A stretch of 43,768 bases of DNA from Acidobacteriaceae bacterium (GCA_003138975.1 PLHQ01000136.1:1-43768); one strand, 5' to 3'. Shown: positions 33,674-42,388, numbered from the stretch's first letter. Numbers and translations are program-made. Notes: generated by a model from the sequence alone, not told the origin.

Positions 33674-36370
33674 TCAAGCGCGCTCGAGCTGGGCATACTT
33701 CTCTACCAGCTTCTTCAAGCCGAAGCGAGGAAATTGTACAGTAATCTTGGCTTGTTCGCCTTCTCCTTCTCGCTGGTAGACCGTTCCTTCGCCGTATTTT
33801 GGATGACGGACCTTCTGGCCGGGGCGGAATCCGCGCTTGCCAGTGGGCTCTTCGACGGGAATTTTCCCGACAGTAAACTTCTTGCCGCGGCTGGCGAAAA
33901 ACTCGGCGATGTTCTCGATGGAGTTGTAGGGCTTGGCCGGGACGGTTGGCTTTTGGCGGCTTGCCGGAACGCCACTGCGCTTCCAGGTTGCGCTCTGGTC
34001 TTCGTCTTCGTAGGAATAGTGCGTATCTCCGGCATCGTAGGCTGCGGGGCTGAGCCCCGCTGGACCCCTCGACTGCGCTCGGGGCAGGCTCCCGAGGGCG
34101 GCCGTCCCCAGATGGCCTGTGCTTACGTTCGAAGTGCTGCGGCGCTTGCCTAGCTCTTCGACCAACTGGATTGGGACTTCTTCCAGAAACCTTGACGGGA
34201 CACTCGCTTCGGGCAGATCGGTGCCATATCGGCGACGGTAGACGGCGCGGGTCAGGATGAGCTGGTCCATGGCACGTGTCATGCCGACATAGCAGAGACG
34301 GCGCTCTTCTTCGACGTCGTCGGGTTGGAGCATGGTGCGCGAGTGCGGGAACAGGCCCTCTTCGAGGCCGCTGAGAAAGACCAGCGGAAATTCCAGGCCC
34401 TTGGCCGCGTGCAGGCTCATGAGAGTGATCTGGGAACGCTCGTCATAGTCGTCGGCATCGCTGATGAGGGCGGCATGGTCGAGGAACTGATCGAGGGTTT
34501 CGCCGCGATCGCGCGAATCCATGGCGGCGTTGACCAATTCGCGCAGGTTTTCGATGCGGGAGAAGGATTCGGGCGTCTCTTCGGCTTCGAGAAGTTTAAT
34601 GTAGCCGGTGCGGTCGATGAGGAACTTAAGCAGGTCGGCGGTGGAGGCGGTCGTAGCGCCAGCATCTCGCCGGCCTGGGAGCGGGCGGGATGCCCGGTCT
34701 TCTTCCTGCACGACAGCCGGCGGGACGCCGAGGCTGCTGTCGGCCGCATCCCCGGTATAGGCTCCGCCGAAATCGAACGCGGTGTTGTCCAATTCGTTAG
34801 GGTCGAAGGCGGCCGCGTCGTCCTCGGCTGCTGGCTCGGTTTCGGCTTCTGCCGGCGCAAGCGGTTCGCCAGGGTCCACACTGTTTTCCAGCTTTTCGGC
34901 AAATGTTCCGGACAAGATCGCTTGGGCCTCCACGATCAACTGCTGAAAGTTTTTCACCGCGGCGAGTGCGCGCTGCGGCAAGAGTTGACGGCGAATCGCT
35001 TCTCCGAGTGCACCCCAGAGCGACAGACCGGTTTCCAGAGCGAGGCGCTCGATGGTGTCGATGGTACTTTTGCCAATGCCGCGAGTGGGTGTATTGATCA
35101 CGCGCAGGAGCGAGATGGAGTCATCCGGATTCTGGATGACCTTGAGGTACGAGATCATGTCCTTGATCTCGGAGCGCTCGTAGAAAGAAAATCCTCCGAC
35201 CACTTTGTATTTCAGGCCATAGCGGCGCATGGCCTCTTCAAACAGACGCGACTGGGAGTTGGTGCGGTAGAGGACGGCGGCGCGCGGAGTTTCCCCGCGT
35301 TCAGCGGCCTCCCGCAGATATTTTGCAACGTGGTCGGCGGCGAAGAGTGCTTCGTTTTCGCCGTCGGGGGCTTCGTAGTAGCCAATCTTTGTACCGCCCT
35401 GGCGCGCGGTCCAGAGATTCTTCCCTTTGCGGCGGAGGTTGTTCGCGACCACAGATGACGCCGCCTGCAGAATGTTTTGCGTGGAGCGGTAGTTCTGTTC
35501 TAGGCGAATGATCTTCGCCTCGGGAAAATCCTTTTCGAATTCGAGAATGTTTCGAATGTCGGCGCCGCGCCAGGAATAAATCGACTGATCTTCATCGCCC
35601 ACGGCACAGACGTTGTGCTGCTCGCCCGCCAGCATGCGCATGAGTTCGTATTGCGGACGGTTGGTGTCCTGGTATTCGTCGATCAGCAGATATTGAAAGC
35701 GGCGGTTGTAATACTCGCGCACATGCGCGGCGGATTTCAGGAGGCGCGTCGCCTCGAGTAGCAGGTCATCGAAGTCGAGGGCATTGGCTTTGCGCAGCTC
35801 CTTGCGGTATTGCTCAAACAGATGTGCGATCTTCTCATTCTTTGGATCGGCTGATTGCAGGTAGAGTTCCCGCGGATCGAGCATGTGATTCTTCGCCCAC
35901 GAGATCCGCGACAGCACAGTGCGAGGCGTGAGCTGCTTGTCGTCAACCCCAAGGCGCTTCATGATTCCTTTGACCACCGATTGCTGGTCGCTTTCGTCGT
36001 AGATGACAAATTTCTTGGTGTGACCAATCGGCGGTTGGCCGGGCGTGGCCGAGGGAATCTGCAAAGCTTCAATGTCGCGTCGAAGAACTCGCACGCAGAA
36101 TGAGTGGAACGTCGAGATGAGCGGCTTGGCAATGCTCAGTCCGCCAACCAGCTTTTCGACGCGTTCGCCCATTTCGGCTGCGGCCTTGTTGGTGAAGGTC
36201 ATCGCCAGAATGGATTCCGGCATCACTCCCATGTGCTCGATCAGGTAGGCGATGCGGTAGGTGATGACGCGCGTCTTGCCGCTGCCCGCGCCGGCGAGGA
36301 TCAGCACGGGACCCTCGGTGGTTTCGACGGCTTCGCGCTGCTGCGGGTTGAGTTGGTCGAGAAAAGACAA
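33674..36370 (-). CDS. pcrA: UvrD/PcrA-type ATP-dependent DNA helicase with repeat-derived insertions
   Basis: A 3'-to-5' superfamily 1 helicase for repair and replication-fork maintenance. The Q motif lies at residues 6-11, Walker A AGAGSGKT at 26-33, DEYQDTN at 231-237 and LEQNYRST around 292-299. The C-terminal DALIxR-like region is followed by a Tudor/SH3-like end (GQKVRHPKYGEGTV), as in PcrA. The 898 residues exceed the usual ~720-740. Two extra segments explain part of this: residues ~542-574, within a longer Ala/Glu-rich stretch before LLKFLIDRTGY, and ~749-780 in the C-terminal linker. Both are encoded by hairpin repeat-type DNA. Confidence 0.95.
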   Translation of the reverse strand: MSFLDQLNPQQREAVETTEGPVLILAGAGSGKTRVITYRIAYLIEHMGVMPESILAMTFTNKAAAEMGERVEKLVGGLSIAKPLISTFHSFCVRVLRRDIEALQIPSATPGQPPIGHTKKFVIYDESDQQSVVKGIMKRLGVDDKQLTPRTVLSRISWAKNHMLDPRELYLQSADPKNEKIAHLFEQYRKELRKANALDFDDLLLEATRLLKSAAHVREYYNRRFQYLLIDEYQDTNRPQYELMRMLAGEQHNVCAVGDEDQSIYSWRGADIRNILEFEKDFPEAKIIRLEQNYRSTQNILQAASSVVANNLRRKGKNLWTARQGGTKIGYYEAPDGENEALFAADHVAKYLREAAERGETPRAAVLYRTNSQSRLFEEAMRRYGLKYKVVGGFSFYERSEIKDMISYLKVIQNPDDSISLLRVINTPTRGIGKSTIDTIERLALETGLSLWGALGEAIRRQLLPQRALAAVKNFQQLIVEAQAILSGTFAEKLENSVDPGEPLAPAEAETEPAAEDDAAAFDPNELDNTAFDFGGAYTGDAADSSLGVPPAVVQEEDRASRPLPGRRDAGATTASTADLLKFLIDRTGYIKLLEAEETPESFSRIENLRELVNAAMDSRDRGETLDQFLDHAALISDADDYDERSQITLMSLHAAKGLEFPLVFLSGLEEGLFPHSRTMLQPDDVEEERRLCYVGMTRAMDQLILTRAVYRRRYGTDLPEASVPSRFLEEVPIQLVEELGKRRSTSNVSTGHLGTAALGSLPRAQSRGPAGLSPAAYDAGDTHYSYEDEDQSATWKRSGVPASRQKPTVPAKPYNSIENIAEFFASRGKKFTVGKIPVEEPTGKRGFRPGQKVRHPKYGEGTVYQREGEGEQAKITVQFPRFGLKKLVEKYAQLERA
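34044..34115 (-). repeat. Hairpin repeat copy D, in frame within pcrA (C-terminal linker)
   Basis: The minus strand opens GGGGACGGCCGCCCTCGG, a diverged form of the A/B/C core. Then come CCCCTCGA/CTCGGGG-type and GCGGGGC/GCCCCGC (34044-34050 with 34054-34060) hairpins. It encodes GTAALGSLPRAQSRGPAGL in pcrA; the same GTAALG peptide is the reading of copy C. Confidence 0.65.
34658..34730 (-). repeat. Three-hairpin element in frame within pcrA
   Basis: Hairpins GCCAGC/GCCGGC-type (34658-34663 with 34669-34674, one G-T), CGGGC/GCCCG (34682-34686 with 34692-34696) and CGGCG/CGCCG (34718-34722 with 34726-34730), with similar purine loops (GAGAT, GGGAT, GGA). It encodes about 25 residues of a pcrA insertion (SLGVPPAVVQEEDRA...). 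Confidence 0.5.
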
Positions 36371-36449
36371 TGCGGAAGTGGCTCCGAGGCTGATGATTCA
36401 ATTTTACAGGATTAGGATTTGAGATGGTTTGCACGTTCTCGCCGCACGT

Positions 36450-37295
36450 TCACACCCACGCGCCCATCAGATGTCCCAGGCCGCCACGGACCTGAAGGCC
36501 GTCGGCGCGATCCTTGAAGTAACGGGCGTTGATTTGTTCGCCTTGCAGGAACTCTGTGCGCCGGAATCCCAGACTCTTCAGTTCGTCCTGCAATTTTCGG
36601 GGGTCAAAGAACAGCTGGAAAGGCTCACCGGCTGCGGCTACGCGTCTCGAGAGCGCGTCGAGCGCCATCCGTTGGCCCGGATTGAGGAGCGATCGATCCA
36701 CGGCAAAATCGAAAACAACCCCGCTGCCCGCAGGCAGTCTGGCGATCAGCGAAAGCGTTGTCATGCTGGCTTCATGGGTGAGGTAGGGCGTTACTCCAAG
36801 CCAGGAGAAAAACGCCGCGGCGTCTGAGTTAAGTCCGGAGTGCTCAAGGCCAGCTTCGAGCGTCTGTTGTTCGAAGTCGATGGGCACGAAGGTTAAGGAC
36901 GGCGGAATCGGAATGCCCGCCACTTGCAGTTGCTCACGCTTCCAAGCCTGTGTGGCGGGGTGATCGACCTCGAACACCCGCAAACCTGGATGAGGGTTGC
37001 GGTAGGCGAAAGTATCGAGTCCGGCGCCCAGGACAACGTATTGAGTTACGCCATGCGCGACGGCGCAAGCGAGTTCGTCCTCAGCATAGCGGCTGCGCGC
37101 TGCCATAAACGCACGGAACGCGCGGGAGAAGGAATGATTCTCTTTCGGGTTGGAGCGCAGCGCTTCAGCCGCTTCCGAGCCAATGACGCGCAGCGCCAAC
37201 GGATCGTCGAGAACTTTAGGCCGGTCAAGAAGCTGGTGCGCGGCCCGCCGAATCGCCACCCGATACGCAGTTCTGCTGAAATTACCTTCTTGCAT
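36450..37295 (-). CDS. SAM-dependent methyltransferase (TIGR00027/leucine carboxyl methyltransferase-like)
   Basis: 281 residues. The family block QYVVLGAGLDTFAYR is at 85-99, preceded by AARSRYAEDELACAV and followed by VFEVDHPATQAWKREQL; this is the PPM1-like group often called putative TIGR00027 methyltransferases. It has been linked to O-methylation of diverse small molecules; the target is unknown. The start ATG at 37295 lies 8 bp after the DUF971 gene stop, indicating an operon; an upstream extension overlapping that gene is not needed. Confidence 0.85.
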   Translation of the reverse strand: MQEGNFSRTAYRVAIRRAAHQLLDRPKVLDDPLALRVIGSEAAEALRSNPKENHSFSRAFRAFMAARSRYAEDELACAVAHGVTQYVVLGAGLDTFAYRNPHPGLRVFEVDHPATQAWKREQLQVAGIPIPPSLTFVPIDFEQQTLEAGLEHSGLNSDAAAFFSWLGVTPYLTHEASMTTLSLIARLPAGSGVVFDFAVDRSLLNPGQRMALDALSRRVAAAGEPFQLFFDPRKLQDELKSLGFRRTEFLQGEQINARYFKDRADGLQVRGGLGHLMGAWV

Positions 37296-37303
37296 CCGCA
37301 GAC

Positions 37304-37696
37304 TTAGCCGGTTCCTGCCCGTTCGGCTCTGCACTCCTCGCACGGGCAGACTTCACGCAGGAACTTCCAGGAGTAAATGCCGAGGTCGTGATCGTCGTTC
37401 CACGCGAATCTGATGGCATACTTACCGATCCCTTCCGCGGAAACGGGCTTAGCCGCCGCTTTGAACATGGGCAGCATGCCGGGAGCAAGTTTGGCGGGCT
37501 CACCAGGCTTACGGCCGGATTTGTCGCGCTCTTCGTTGCACATGGCGCAAGGGCAGGCGTCGCGCAAGTAGACAAAGCCGTAATGAGAAACGTGGCCGTC
37601 TTTCCACTCGATGTCTACTCCGGCACCGGTGGTGAGGTTCACCTTCACTGACTTGGGATCCGTGGCCGCAGTGGGGGACTGAAGCGGGGACTGCAT
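37304..37696 (-). CDS. DUF971 (gamma-butyrobetaine hydroxylase N-terminal-like) protein
   Basis: 130 residues. VNLTTGAGVDIEWKDGHVSHYGFVYLRDACPCAMC is the DUF971 beta domain, and the second half GIGKYAIRFAWNDDHDLGIYSWKFLREVCPCEEC repeats the WxDxHxxGIYxWxxLRxxCxCxxC pattern. Two CxCxxC-type cysteine groups could bind zinc or an Fe-S cluster. Similar proteins are linked to Fe-S cluster carriers of the ApbC/Mrp type in other bacteria. ATG at 37696 is preferred; the open frame upstream overlaps the 48-aa gene region. Cotranscribed with the methyltransferase. Confidence 0.85.
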   Translation of the reverse strand: MQSPLQSPTAATDPKSVKVNLTTGAGVDIEWKDGHVSHYGFVYLRDACPCAMCNEERDKSGRKPGEPAKLAPGMLPMFKAAAKPVSAEGIGKYAIRFAWNDDHDLGIYSWKFLREVCPCEECRAERAGTG

Positions 37697-37748
37697 AGCT
37701 TCAGTATCGCATACGCAAGAACCGAGGCGGCCGCAGGGAGCGTTCGTG

Positions 37749-37895
37749 CTAGTGGGCGGTGGTTGATGACGTCGAGCTTGCTTTAGGACTGGTAACGATT
37801 CCGATGGCCAAGCCCCCGATAGCTCCCGCCAGAATGCCCATAAAGACCAGGACAATGGCGCTTTCCACCAGGGTTGAGTTCCCACGATTCAGCAT
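37749..37895 (-). CDS. 48-residue single-pass membrane peptide with Ser/Thr tail
   Basis: ATG at 37895 preceded by AAGGAGG at ideal spacing, stop at 37751-37749. After MLNRGNSTLVES there is one hydrophobic segment with glycine spacing (about 13-35; AIVLVFMGILAGAIGGLA) and then a Ser/Thr-rich tail (PKASSTSSTTAH). No family recognised. The strong start signal makes it very likely translated. It is divergent from rpmB and upstream of the DUF971 gene on the same strand. Compare the 38-aa peptide at 7739. Confidence 0.65.
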   Translation of the reverse strand: MLNRGNSTLVESAIVLVFMGILAGAIGGLAIGIVTSPKASSTSSTTAH

Positions 37896-37965
37896 AGATT
37901 TCCTCCTTGGGTCCGCTGCAAAAAGACCGTTCATTAGTGTACCTCGGCGAGTCAATTGGAGCGAA

Positions 37966-38008
37966 TTGTCGGCGAGGGCGGAAATCCGGTAGAATAAGGG
38001 GTTCCCTT
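37966..38008 (+). promoter_or_regulatory. rpmB promoter with a hairpin at the start of the transcript
   Basis: TTGTCG (37966-37971) and TAGAAT (37990-37995) are 18 bp apart. The palindrome AAGGG/CCCTT with a GTT loop (37996-38008) begins right after the -10, so it would be at or beside the transcription start, placed for autoregulation or an early stem. Predicted only. Confidence 0.45.
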
Positions 38009-38035
38009 AAAGTCCTGAAAGGATCTACAGCAGTC

Positions 38036-38224
38036 ATGGCTCAACAGTGTGATATCTGCGGCAAGAAGCCGCAGTCAGGAAACCGCATCAGCCACGCCCA
38101 TAACGTCACCAAGCGGCGCTGGAACGTGAATCTGCGTCCGGTGCACGCCCGCGTGGGCGCTACTACCAAGCGCATGCGGGTATGCACCGCTTGCATTCGC
38201 AGCGGCAAAGTGGTCAAGGCGTAG
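38036..38224 (+). CDS. rpmB: 50S ribosomal protein L28
   Basis: 62 residues, family length. It has MAQQCDICGKKPQSGNRISH and the second pair CTACIRSGKV; the two CxxC motifs make it a zinc-binding (C+) form. RISHAHNVTKRRWNVNLRPV is the canonical rRNA-binding core. The ATG at 38036 replaces the longer open frame, which begins in the promoter region. Expressed alone on the plus strand between minus-strand genes; it converges on the FKBP gene with a 100-bp gap in which I see no strong terminator. Confidence 0.96.
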   Translation: MAQQCDICGKKPQSGNRISHAHNVTKRRWNVNLRPVHARVGATTKRMRVCTACIRSGKVVKA

Positions 38225-38324
38225 CAAGTCACCGCGGAGACAGTCGAGCGCGTCAAGAAGCGATTCCGGGTTCAATTTCCAACTAAGAATTCCCGGCTGT
38301 TCGCGTGCTCGGCGGCAATTCTCT

Positions 38325-38792
38325 CTACTGCACGCCCAGCAACTGCACATCGAAGATGAGAGTCGCATTGGGCGGAATCGGGCCACCCGGAGTGCCTTCG
38401 GCGCCGTAACCTAGATCCGGGGGAATGCGCAACTGGCGTTTGCCACCGACTCTCATTCCAGCGACGCCTTCTTCCCATCCCTTGATTACCTCACCGTTGC
38501 CGATTGTGAAATCGAAAGGCTTCCCGGCATCAACGGAGCTATCGAATTTCTTGCCGTTGGTTAGCCAGCCGGTGTAGTGCACGCGCACGTGGCTACCTTC
38601 TTTGGCCGCTTCGCCATTGCCAACCCGGATATCCCAATAGATCAGGCCGGAAGGGGTTTTCACTCCATCGCCGGTGACTTTGGTGGGAGCATTTGTGTTG
38701 GGGGTCGCGGACTTCCGGGCGGCGCTTTGCGCGAAGAGGAACCCTGCCGCCAGAGCGAGGATGATTGCAACTGCTGCAACGTACCTTGTCAT
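38325..38792 (-). CDS. FKBP-type peptidyl-prolyl cis-trans isomerase, exported
   Basis: 155 residues. The start MTRYVAAVAIILALAAGFLFAQ is a signal peptide with a likely cut after AQ; the enzyme therefore acts in the periplasm. The FKBP core has VRVHYTGWLTNGKKFDSS, FDFTIGNGEVIKGWEEGVAGM and the closing LGYGAEGTPGGPIPPNATLIFDVQLL, all conserved active-site segments. AAGGAG sits before the ATG at 38792. It follows ridA by about 90 bp on the same strand. Confidence 0.93.
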   Translation of the reverse strand: MTRYVAAVAIILALAAGFLFAQSAARKSATPNTNAPTKVTGDGVKTPSGLIYWDIRVGNGEAAKEGSHVRVHYTGWLTNGKKFDSSVDAGKPFDFTIGNGEVIKGWEEGVAGMRVGGKRQLRIPPDLGYGAEGTPGGPIPPNATLIFDVQLLGVQ

Positions 38793-38882
38793 TCTGAACT
38801 CCTTCACATCCATCTTACATAGATGGCACAGAGATGCATTAAGGGTTTCTCGGGCTTCTGGCCCCTTGTGCTCCACATTTTC

Positions 38883-39260
38883 TTATACCAACGCAATCAC
38901 ATCAATTTCCACCAGCACATCCTTTGGGAGGCGCGCCACTTCGACGGTAGAGCGGGCTGGCGGAGCAGCGCTGAAATACTTGCCGTAAACCTGGTTCATA
39001 GCTGCGAAGTCGTTCATGTTCTTCAAGAAGACGGTGGAACGGACAACCTTCCCGAGGCCGCTGCCTCCGGCTTCCAGAATCTCTGACAGATTGCGCAGGA
39101 CGCGCTCGGTTTGCGCAGCCACATCACCTGTAATGACTTGCTCAGTGGAAGGATCAATGGCGATTTGGCCGGAAGTGAACACGAATCCGTTGGCTTTGAT
39201 AGCTTGCGAGTAAGGACCGATGGCCTGGGGAGCGTCTTTGGTGGAAATGATTTCGCGCAT
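38883..39260 (-). CDS. ridA: RidA family enamine/imine deaminase
   Basis: 125 residues. MREIISTKDAPQAIGPYSQAIKANGFVFTSGQIAIDP is the N-terminal family block, and RSTVEVARLPKDVLVEIDVIALV ends it, with the active-site Arg in the RSTV strand. RidA hydrolyses reactive enamine intermediates from PLP enzymes, protecting the cell. GGAGG is placed ideally before the ATG at 39260; the open extension upstream is not part of the gene. Confidence 0.93.
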   Translation of the reverse strand: MREIISTKDAPQAIGPYSQAIKANGFVFTSGQIAIDPSTEQVITGDVAAQTERVLRNLSEILEAGGSGLGKVVRSTVFLKNMNDFAAMNQVYGKYFSAAPPARSTVEVARLPKDVLVEIDVIALV

Positions 39261-39340
39261 TGGAACCTCCGAAGCGATTACCGCAGATGCAAACAAAAAC
39301 GTCAATCCATTATGGTCTGCAGGCTTTCGTCGCCACGATT

Positions 39341-40108
39341 TCAGAGCGCCAGCAGGAATGCCTCTACTTCGTTCGCGAAGCTGATCGGGTTTTCGAAGTG
39401 GGGGACGTGCCCTCCATCCAGTGTCCGCAGGCGGGTGTTCGGCCGTCTCGAGGCCATCAGTTCGGCTGCGGCCTGAGTCGTCACTCTGCTGTCTCTCCCG
39501 CGGATCAGCAACGCTGGACATTGCGTGGCAAGCCAGTCTTGCCAGTAATTACCAATAAGGCATTTCTGCGACGCTAGAATGTCGCGGGGATCGAACGCCA
39601 GTTTCCATCCAGCTGGCGTTTCCCGGAACGAGTTTTCAAGGTAAGGCAAGAATCGCGGACCTACACGTTCGGCGAGCAATTCGCGGGTAGCAAACTGCCC
39701 CTCCCAAGCGAGCACAAAGCTTACGTCATCGTGCACTTCGGCGCCGATATCCTCGATGATAAGGCCGCGGACCTTTTCGGGATGCCGCGCTGCGAACTGA
39801 TATGCGTTGACGCCACCGACGGAATTACCCAGGAAAATCGGGCCGCTTAGTCCGAGGTGTCCAATAAAGGCTTCCAGATCGCCAATGTAATCGTCGCGTG
39901 TATAGCTGGGTCCATGGTCGGAGTAGCCATGTCCGCGTTGATCGAGCGCGACCAGTCGCCAGTCGGGGGCCAGTGCCGCGGCAAGAGCCGCAAATGTGGT
40001 TGCCTCCATGACTTGCGCGTGCAGCGCGACGATTACCTTGCTGTTCTCACCACCCCAATCGACATAGGAGAACCTCAAGCCATTGTGGTGAAAGTCCTGC
40101 CTTTTCAT
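39341..40108 (-). CDS. Alpha/beta hydrolase
   Basis: 255 residues from the ATG at 40108, where FHHNGLRFSYVDWGG starts the fold. The oxyanion region follows in VALHAQVMEATTF. The nucleophile elbow is GNSVGG, the acid lies in RGRDSRV and the His in GGHVPHFENP, a full catalytic triad. WRLVALDQRGHGYSDHG is the typical strand 4 region. The substrate cannot be told; relatives include esterases, haloperoxidases and C-C hydrolases. An upstream ATG at 40132 is possible. It follows rel by about 50 bp on the same strand. Confidence 0.87.
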   Translation of the reverse strand: MKRQDFHHNGLRFSYVDWGGENSKVIVALHAQVMEATTFAALAAALAPDWRLVALDQRGHGYSDHGPSYTRDDYIGDLEAFIGHLGLSGPIFLGNSVGGVNAYQFAARHPEKVRGLIIEDIGAEVHDDVSFVLAWEGQFATRELLAERVGPRFLPYLENSFRETPAGWKLAFDPRDILASQKCLIGNYWQDWLATQCPALLIRGRDSRVTTQAAAELMASRRPNTRLRTLDGGHVPHFENPISFANEVEAFLLAL

Positions 40109-40157
40109 GTCCGCAGGATATCCTTCAACCATGCTGGCGTCTATTGCAGAACGCTCT

Positions 40158-42377
40158 TTAGATCTTCTGCAGTCTCTGCACTTCATGCACGCCGGGGATT
40201 TTGCGCAGACCAGCCATGATCTGTTCGAGGTGTTTAAGGTCGGAGATGTCGAGAACGATCTCCACGCTGGCCTGGCTGTTGGAGGTGTGTGCGCCGATGT
40301 TGCGGATGTTGCTTTGCGCGTCGCCAATGACGCTAGTGATGTTTTTCAGCATGCCGAAGCGGTCGTCGCAGTAGACGGTAAGTTTGACCGGGTACGCCGT
40401 AGGCGTGCTCTCGTCGCGGGCCCACTCCACATCGATACGGCGTTCCGGTTCGTACATCAGGTTGGTAACGTTGGGACAGTTCATAGCGTGCACCGCGACT
40501 CCCTTGCCGCGAGTGATGTAGCCGACAATGCTCTCTCCGCGGATGGGATTACAACAGCGGGCGCGGTAGACCAGCATATCGCCCTGGCCTTTGACCATGA
40601 TGGCGTTGTGATCGCCAAAGACGCGGCGGACGACGCTGGCGATGGCGCCGGGCTTCGAACTGAGTCCCTCAGCTTCAATATCGCCCGCCATGGAAGGCGT
40701 GGCGCCCGACGGAAGAAGGCGCGCCAACACCTGCCGCGCGGAATATTTCCCGTAGCCGATGCCGGACATTAGGTCATCGACCTTACCCAGTCCATAGCCG
40801 GACGCAACTTTCTGCAACTCCTCGTCTTTGATCTCTTTGAGCGCGATGCGATACTTGCGGGCTTCCTTCTCGATCACCTTCCTACCGATCTCGATGGAAC
40901 GCTCTCGCTGGTGTACGTTCAGCCAGTGCTTGATCTTGTTGCGCGAGCGCGATGATTTGACCAGACCGAGCCAGTCGCGGCTGGGCTTGTGGCCAGCCTG
41001 GGTGAGGATCTCGACAATGTCGCCGGAATGCAGTTTGTGACGCAGCGGCACCATGCGACCGTTGACCTTCGCGCCAACGCAGGTGTGGCCGACTTCAGTG
41101 TGGATCGTGTAGGCGAAGTCGATCGGCGTAGCGTCCCGCGGAAGCACCACAACTTTGCCCTTGGGCGTAAAGGTGTAAACCTCTTCGGGGTAAAGATCGA
41201 CTTTCAGAGCCGTAAGAAATTCATTAGGATCGCTGACATCGCGTTGCCACTCGACCACCTGGCGCAGCCAAGCGAGGCGCTGCTCGTCCTGCGCCGACAC
41301 CGGGCCGTCTTTGTATTTCCAGTGAGCCGCGATTCCTTCTTCGGCCATCTTGTGCATCTCTTCGGTGCGAATCTGAATTTCGAAGGGCGTGCCATCTTCT
41401 GTGATGACCGAGGTGTGCAGCGACTGGTAGAAGTTGGGCCGCGGCATGGCGATGAAATCTTTGATACGCCCCGGCACCGGACGCCAGATGTTGTGAATAA
41501 TTCCGAGCACAGCGTAACAATCCTGCAATGAGCGCGTGATCACGCGCATGGCAAAAAGGTCGTATACCTGGTCGACGGCAATGCGTTGCCGCTGCAGCTT
41601 CTTATGAATGCTGAAGAGTCGCTTCATCCTGCTTTCCACCTTAGCCTGGATGCCAGCTTCTTTCAGCTTGTCGTTCAAGATCACCTGCATTTTCGCGAGA
41701 AAGGCTTCACCCTGTTTGCGGCGGGCGTTGACGGATTTCTCCACCTGCTCATAACCGGCGGGATCGAGGAATCGAAAGCCAAGATCTTCGAGCTCGCCGC
41801 GAATCTTTCCCATACCCAGACGGTGGGCGATGGGCGCGTAGATCTCGAGTGTCTCTTCGGCAATTTTGCGCTGGCGGTCGGGCTGCAGATGCTCGAGCGT
41901 GCGCATGTTGTGCAGGCGGTCGGCGAGTTTGATGAGCACCACGCGGATGTCGTCGACCATGGCGAGCATCATCTTGCGCAGGTTCTCGGCCTGCGCCTCT
42001 TCGCGCGTGGCAAAATCGATTTTGTTGATCTTGGTGACGCCCTCGACGATGTGGGCGACCTGCTCGCCAAATTCCTTGCGGATATCGACGATGGTGACGG
42101 AAGTATCTTCGACCGAGTCATGGAGCAGGCCGGCGGCGATGGCGACTGGGTCCATCTTCATCTCGGCCAGCACTAACGCGACTTCCAAGGGATGCACCAG
42201 ATAGGGCTCACCCGAGGCGCGCAGTTGACCTTCGTGGTGCGTCAAGGAATAGTCGTAGGCTTTCTTCACAATGGACAGATCGTCCTGAGGACGGTTTTCC
42301 TCAATCCGCCTCATCAGCTCACGGAACTTGGTGAGCGTAAGGGTAGTGGTCGCGATCTGTTGGCGCAAGCTCGCCAT
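40158..42377 (-). CDS. rel: Bifunctional (p)ppGpp synthetase/hydrolase (Rel/SpoT type)
   Basis: 739 residues, the family length. The HD hydrolase domain is intact (H62, HD at 86-87, ED at 90-91). The synthetase domain has RVITRSLQDCYAVLGIIH and FIAMPRPNFYQSLHTSV with EIQIRTEEMH. The TGS domain follows around 385-450 (YTFTPKGKVVVLPRDATPIDFAY), and an ACT domain ends the protein. As the only such gene visible it probably both makes and breaks the alarmone. A TATAAT lies 5 bp upstream of the ATG. It is downstream of amt, separated by a terminator. Confidence 0.96.
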   Translation of the reverse strand: MASLRQQIATTTLTLTKFRELMRRIEENRPQDDLSIVKKAYDYSLTHHEGQLRASGEPYLVHPLEVALVLAEMKMDPVAIAAGLLHDSVEDTSVTIVDIRKEFGEQVAHIVEGVTKINKIDFATREEAQAENLRKMMLAMVDDIRVVLIKLADRLHNMRTLEHLQPDRQRKIAEETLEIYAPIAHRLGMGKIRGELEDLGFRFLDPAGYEQVEKSVNARRKQGEAFLAKMQVILNDKLKEAGIQAKVESRMKRLFSIHKKLQRQRIAVDQVYDLFAMRVITRSLQDCYAVLGIIHNIWRPVPGRIKDFIAMPRPNFYQSLHTSVITEDGTPFEIQIRTEEMHKMAEEGIAAHWKYKDGPVSAQDEQRLAWLRQVVEWQRDVSDPNEFLTALKVDLYPEEVYTFTPKGKVVVLPRDATPIDFAYTIHTEVGHTCVGAKVNGRMVPLRHKLHSGDIVEILTQAGHKPSRDWLGLVKSSRSRNKIKHWLNVHQRERSIEIGRKVIEKEARKYRIALKEIKDEELQKVASGYGLGKVDDLMSGIGYGKYSARQVLARLLPSGATPSMAGDIEAEGLSSKPGAIASVVRRVFGDHNAIMVKGQGDMLVYRARCCNPIRGESIVGYITRGKGVAVHAMNCPNVTNLMYEPERRIDVEWARDESTPTAYPVKLTVYCDDRFGMLKNITSVIGDAQSNIRNIGAHTSNSQASVEIVLDISDLKHLEQIMAGLRKIPGVHEVQRLQKI

Positions 42378-42382
42378 GTAGG

Positions 42383-42388
42383 ATTATA
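42383..42388 (-). promoter_or_regulatory. Possible -10 element very close to the rel start
   Basis: TATAAT (minus strand) is followed by CCTAC and then the ATG at 42377. Transcription from it would start at or next to the start codon, giving a leaderless or nearly leaderless mRNA. The -35 is weak (no clear TTGACA at 17 bp), so this may be chance. Confidence 0.3.

Noticed and set aside
34325-35458. 377-codon plus-strand frame
   Set aside because: Antisense shadow of pcrA.
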